Origin: a bacterium
GTDB lineage: Bacteria > Patescibacteriota > Minisyncoccia > Phycocordibacterales > PALSA-1337
Direction: 5' to 3'
Assembly (NCBI GenBank): GCA_030648705.1
Contig: JAUSHF010000012.1
Location: forward strand, 1-8,312
Length of the DNA stretch: 8,312 bases
Of this stretch, positions 6,266 through 8,312 are shown one piece after another. Below the pieces are notes generated by a model. It was not told the DNA's origin. It was given only the letters and a program-made list of their open reading frames with translations, and did no database searches. Made by a program: the position numbers and the translations under genes. The number at the start of each line of letters is the position of its first letter. The stretch's first letter is position 1.

Positions 6266-7276
6266 ATGAAAGATAACAATATAAAAAATGATATTAAATA
6301 CGAGGGATTTTTCGATTTTGAAGATATTTTTTCTTATGAATCGCTTACAGACAGCTGGTTTGAGTTTAGAGTAGGTAAAAAGAAAAAATCTGATATAGGA
6401 GAGTATTTTTTGTATTTATCAAAAAATATTTTAGATTTACACAGAGACATTATGAACGGGACATATAAACATAGTGGATATAAACATTTTAAAATATACG
6501 ATCCGAAAGTTCGTGATATTCACAAAGCCTCTATCAGAGACAGAGTAATTCATCATGCTATTTATAGAGCGATTTATAAATATTTTGATAAATTTTTTAT
6601 ACACGATTCATATTCTTGTAGAGTAGAAAAAGGGACACATAAAGCATTAGACAGATTTCGTTATTATTATAGAAAAGAAAGTTTAAATGATAGAGAAACT
6701 GTTTGGGTTTTAAAATGCGATATTAGAAAATGTTTTCATTCTGTAGATCATAACATTTTGAAAAATATTATCAGGAAATATATAAATTGCCCCAGATTTT
6801 TAGGGGTTATAGATACTGTGATAGATAGCTTCTCTTCTGGTGCTACTGGAAAGGGTATTCCACTCGGCAATCTTACTAGTCAGATTTTTATAAATATATA
6901 TCTAAATGAATTCGATCAGTTTATTAAACGAGATTTGAAAATTAAAAAATATATTAGATATGCTGATGATTTTGTTATTTTTTCAAGAGATAAAAGATAT
7001 TTAGAAGAATTAATTCCAAAGATGAAGATTTTTTTAGGGGAAAAATTAAATTTTCAAATGCATCCAGATAAAGTTTTTATTAAAACTGTTAATTCTGGTG
7101 TCGATTTTCTGGGCTGGGTTCACTTTAGAGATCATAAAATTCTGAGGACAAAGACAAAACTTAGGATGTATAAAAAGATTTTTGAAGATACTAGACCAGA
7201 AGTGCTGGCTTCATATCTAGGATTTTTAAGTTATGGAAATGCATATAAATTAGAATTAAAATTGATGGAAATTTAG
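6266..7276 (+). CDS. DGR reverse transcriptase
   Basis: The 336-residue protein carries the ordered reverse transcriptase motifs. Motif A is LKCDIRKCF with Asp152. The fourth motif region is GIPLGNLTSQ (197-206), with SQ in place of the SP usual in group II intron enzymes; this is a DGR hallmark. Motif C is YADDF with Asp234 and Asp235. VDFLGW follows as the later palm/thumb motif. The C-terminus ends in SYLGFLSYGNAYK, also common in DGR enzymes. There is no maturase or endonuclease domain and no other retroelement parts. The enzyme copies the TR RNA at 5670-5798 into adenine-mutated cDNA, with the Avd-like protein as partner. It is encoded downstream of the TR on the same strand. The ATG at 6266 follows A/T-rich promoter DNA without a Shine-Dalgarno. 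Confidence 0.95.
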   Translation: MKDNNIKNDIKYEGFFDFEDIFSYESLTDSWFEFRVGKKKKSDIGEYFLYLSKNILDLHRDIMNGTYKHSGYKHFKIYDPKVRDIHKASIRDRVIHHAIYRAIYKYFDKFFIHDSYSCRVEKGTHKALDRFRYYYRKESLNDRETVWVLKCDIRKCFHSVDHNILKNIIRKYINCPRFLGVIDTVIDSFSSGATGKGIPLGNLTSQIFINIYLNEFDQFIKRDLKIKKYIRYADDFVIFSRDKRYLEELIPKMKIFLGEKLNFQMHPDKVFIKTVNSGVDFLGWVHFRDHKILRTKTKLRMYKKIFEDTRPEVLASYLGFLSYGNAYKLELKLMEI

Positions 7277-7284
7277 AGTCACCA

Positions 7285-7293
7285 TGGTATAAT
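7285..7293 (+). promoter_or_regulatory. Extended -10 promoter giving a leaderless toxin-antitoxin mRNA
   Basis: TGGTATAAT (TG at 7285-7286, TATAAT at 7288-7293) is a perfect extended -10. The ATG at 7300 begins seven bases after the box, which is where transcription should start. The mRNA would therefore have essentially no leader. TTGATG at 7262-7267 is too far (20 bp) to be a good -35, but extended -10 promoters can do without one. Confidence 0.6.
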
Positions 7294-7299
7294 AGGTAT

Positions 7300-7524
7300 A
7301 TGAAGTTTAGACAATCATTATTTTGGGATACAGATCCAGTGAGGATAGATAAGGACAAAAATGCTCTATATATCATAGAGCGTGTTTTGGACTTTGGTAA
7401 TGATGAAGAAGTTAAATGGGTATATCATAACTACGATAAGTCTTTATTAAAGGAGGTTGTGGATAATCCGCGTCGTTTAAGACCAGAAAGTAAAAAATTA
7501 TGGAAACTAATACTTCAAAGTTAA
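7300..7524 (+). CDS. DUF6922-like small protein, probable antitoxin of the AbiEii-type toxin
   Basis: This 74-residue protein has the pattern LFWDTDP, then IIERVLDFGNDEEVKWV, then a C-terminal RRLRPESKKLWKLIL. I recognise this from memory as the DUF6922-type proteins often found directly upstream of AbiEii-family nucleotidyltransferases. There is no obvious helix-turn-helix, unlike the classical AbiEi antitoxin. The last 25 bp overlap the downstream toxin-like gene in another frame, so the two are probably translationally coupled. The ATG at 7300 is fixed by the extended -10 immediately before it. The antitoxin role rests on the gene pairing and not on any catalytic motif. Confidence 0.65.
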   Translation: MKFRQSLFWDTDPVRIDKDKNALYIIERVLDFGNDEEVKWVYHNYDKSLLKEVVDNPRRLRPESKKLWKLILQS

Positions 7525-8177
7525 TTAATCTTCATTTTAATTCATTACCTAAAGAGACTAAAAAAGCCTTAGATTTTTTATCAGAGCAAGAGTGGATTTC
7601 AGAATCTGGGTGGTACTTAGCAGGTGGTACTGCACTTGCATTACAGGTAGGGAATCGACTATCTATTGATTTAGATTTTTTTACTACTGAAAATAGTTTT
7701 GAGAATGAAGATTTAAACAAAAGATTTTCAGGAAATAAAGATTGGATAGAGGATATAAATAAGAAAAATACTGTTTATGGAAAGTTACTAGGATGCAAAA
7801 TTAGTTTTATAGCATACCCCTTTTTCATACCAAAACAGGAATTTATGGAATATGGTTTTGTTAATATCCTTAAACCTAAAGATATAGCGGTGATGAAAGT
7901 GATTGCAATATCACAAAGAGGGAAGAAAAGAGATTTCTTTGATTTATTTTGGATAGTAAAAAATCTCGAACCTCTAATAGATATTATAAAAAGATTAAAA
8001 GGTCAATATCCTTCCGTAGCCCACGATTACCACCATATTTTAAAAAGTCTAGTGTATTTTGATGATGCTGAGAGTGACCCTGAACCCGTAATAAATTTCG
8101 AGGCGAATTGGAAGGAAGTTAAAGACTTTTTCAGTAAGGAGATTATACAAATTACTAAAGAGTTGGTAATTTCATAA
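7500..8177 (+). CDS. AbiEii-family nucleotidyltransferase (toxin-like)
   Basis: The 225-residue protein shows the nucleotidyltransferase signature of the AbiEii / MNT family. YLAGGTALALQ (39-49) holds the GG motif. SIDLDFFT (55-62) supplies the metal-binding pair Asp57 and Asp59. The conserved block LKPKDIAVMKVIAIS with RGKKRDFFDLFWI follows, where Lys and Asp residues are typical of the family. Length fits the shorter AbiEii proteins. Members are toxins of bicistronic toxin-antitoxin or abortive-infection modules and may modify tRNA or other targets by nucleotide transfer. The gene overlaps the upstream small gene by 25 bp. Some chromosomal homologues have unclear roles, so toxicity is inferred. 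An AAAGGAGG at 7449-7456 is 43 bp from the start and too distant to be its ribosome-binding site. Confidence 0.85.
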   Translation: METNTSKLINLHFNSLPKETKKALDFLSEQEWISESGWYLAGGTALALQVGNRLSIDLDFFTTENSFENEDLNKRFSGNKDWIEDINKKNTVYGKLLGCKISFIAYPFFIPKQEFMEYGFVNILKPKDIAVMKVIAISQRGKKRDFFDLFWIVKNLEPLIDIIKRLKGQYPSVAHDYHHILKSLVYFDDAESDPEPVINFEANWKEVKDFFSKEIIQITKELVIS

Positions 8178-8183
8178 TTAAAA

Positions 8184-8189
8184 TATAAA
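8184..8189 (+). promoter_or_regulatory. Candidate -10 box for the last, partial gene
   Basis: TATAAA at 8184-8189 lies 18 bp before the ATG at 8208, predicting a start near 8196 and a leader of about 12 nt. The surrounding DNA is very A/T-rich and no clear -35 is seen. Confidence 0.3.
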
Positions 8190-8207
8190 TAACATTAAAA
8201 CATCACC

Positions 8208-8312
8208 ATGCCCACCCCCGAATCCCCATTCATCATACCCAAAGAAGAATTTGAAAAAGGTCTCGCAAACGGAGATTACGTAGTATTAACTCCCGAAGAA
8301 GAAGCCAAACTC
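8208..8312 (+). CDS. Partial gene of unknown function, 5' end only
   Basis: An open frame runs from the ATG at 8208 to the window edge, 35 codons with no stop. It begins MPTPESPFII and ends LTPEEEAKL. The stretch is hydrophilic, with no signal peptide. I do not recognise a family. Codon choice is notably C-rich: 8211-8270 holds 21 C in 60 bases. This resembles 4800-5100 of the DGR target module and differs from the other genes here. It follows the toxin-like gene by 30 bp on the same strand and could share its transcript or use its own -10 box. Confidence 0.65.
   Translation, partial: MPTPESPFIIPKEEFEKGLANGDYVVLTPEEEAKL

Noticed and set aside
6266..7276. Group II intron or retron origin for the reverse transcriptase
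   Set aside because: There is no maturase or endonuclease domain and no intron or msr/msd structure. The LGNLTSQ motif, TR/VR pair and Avd-like neighbour fit a DGR.
7449..7456. AAAGGAGG as Shine-Dalgarno for the nucleotidyltransferase
   Set aside because: It is 43 bp upstream of the ATG at 7500, far outside working distance, and is explained as codons of the small upstream gene.

Overview
The window is AT-rich DNA with compact genes, very short intergenic gaps, TATAAT-type -10 boxes close to start codons and no clear Shine-Dalgarno sequences. Together with a diversity-generating retroelement (DGR) whose target module resembles those I know from Candidate Phyla Radiation genomes, this suggests a Patescibacteria (CPR) bacterium or metagenomic contig. 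That assignment is inference. The stop codons of complete genes are TAA, TAG and TGA, so the standard bacterial code fits.

Positions 96-5252 hold a two-gene unit on the plus strand. The first gene encodes an 827-residue cytosolic protein with a transglutaminase-like domain (Cys388, His431, Asp448) and a C-terminal von Willebrand A domain with an intact MIDAS. The second encodes an 881-residue MoxR/AAA_5-type AAA+ ATPase. Its last 45 residues are a C-type-lectin-like variable region (VR, 5116-5244).

Positions 5253-7276 hold the DGR machinery. There is a noncoding segment with a degenerate direct repeat and a terminator-like hairpin. The template repeat (TR, 5670-5798) follows. An Avd-like four-helix-bundle gene lies on the minus strand, with its stop codon touching the TR. 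A DGR-type reverse transcriptase gene lies on the plus strand. TR and VR align without gaps over 129 bp with 11 mismatches. Ten of them are at TR adenines; one is a T-to-G. The VR has therefore been rewritten by adenine-specific mutagenic retrohoming.

Positions 7300-8177 hold a toxin-antitoxin-like pair (a DUF6922-like small protein and an AbiEii-type nucleotidyltransferase) overlapping by 25 bp. The window closes with the start of another gene at 8208, whose C-rich codon style matches the C-terminal module of the DGR target.

The most interesting reading is that the DGR varies the ligand-binding tip of a MoxR ATPase, and the ATPase works with a vWA protein carrying a potential thiol protease or transamidase domain. 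This would be a hypervariable recognition module wired through an AAA+ switch to a possible effector enzyme. The DGR part is directly supported by sequence. The signalling logic is inference.
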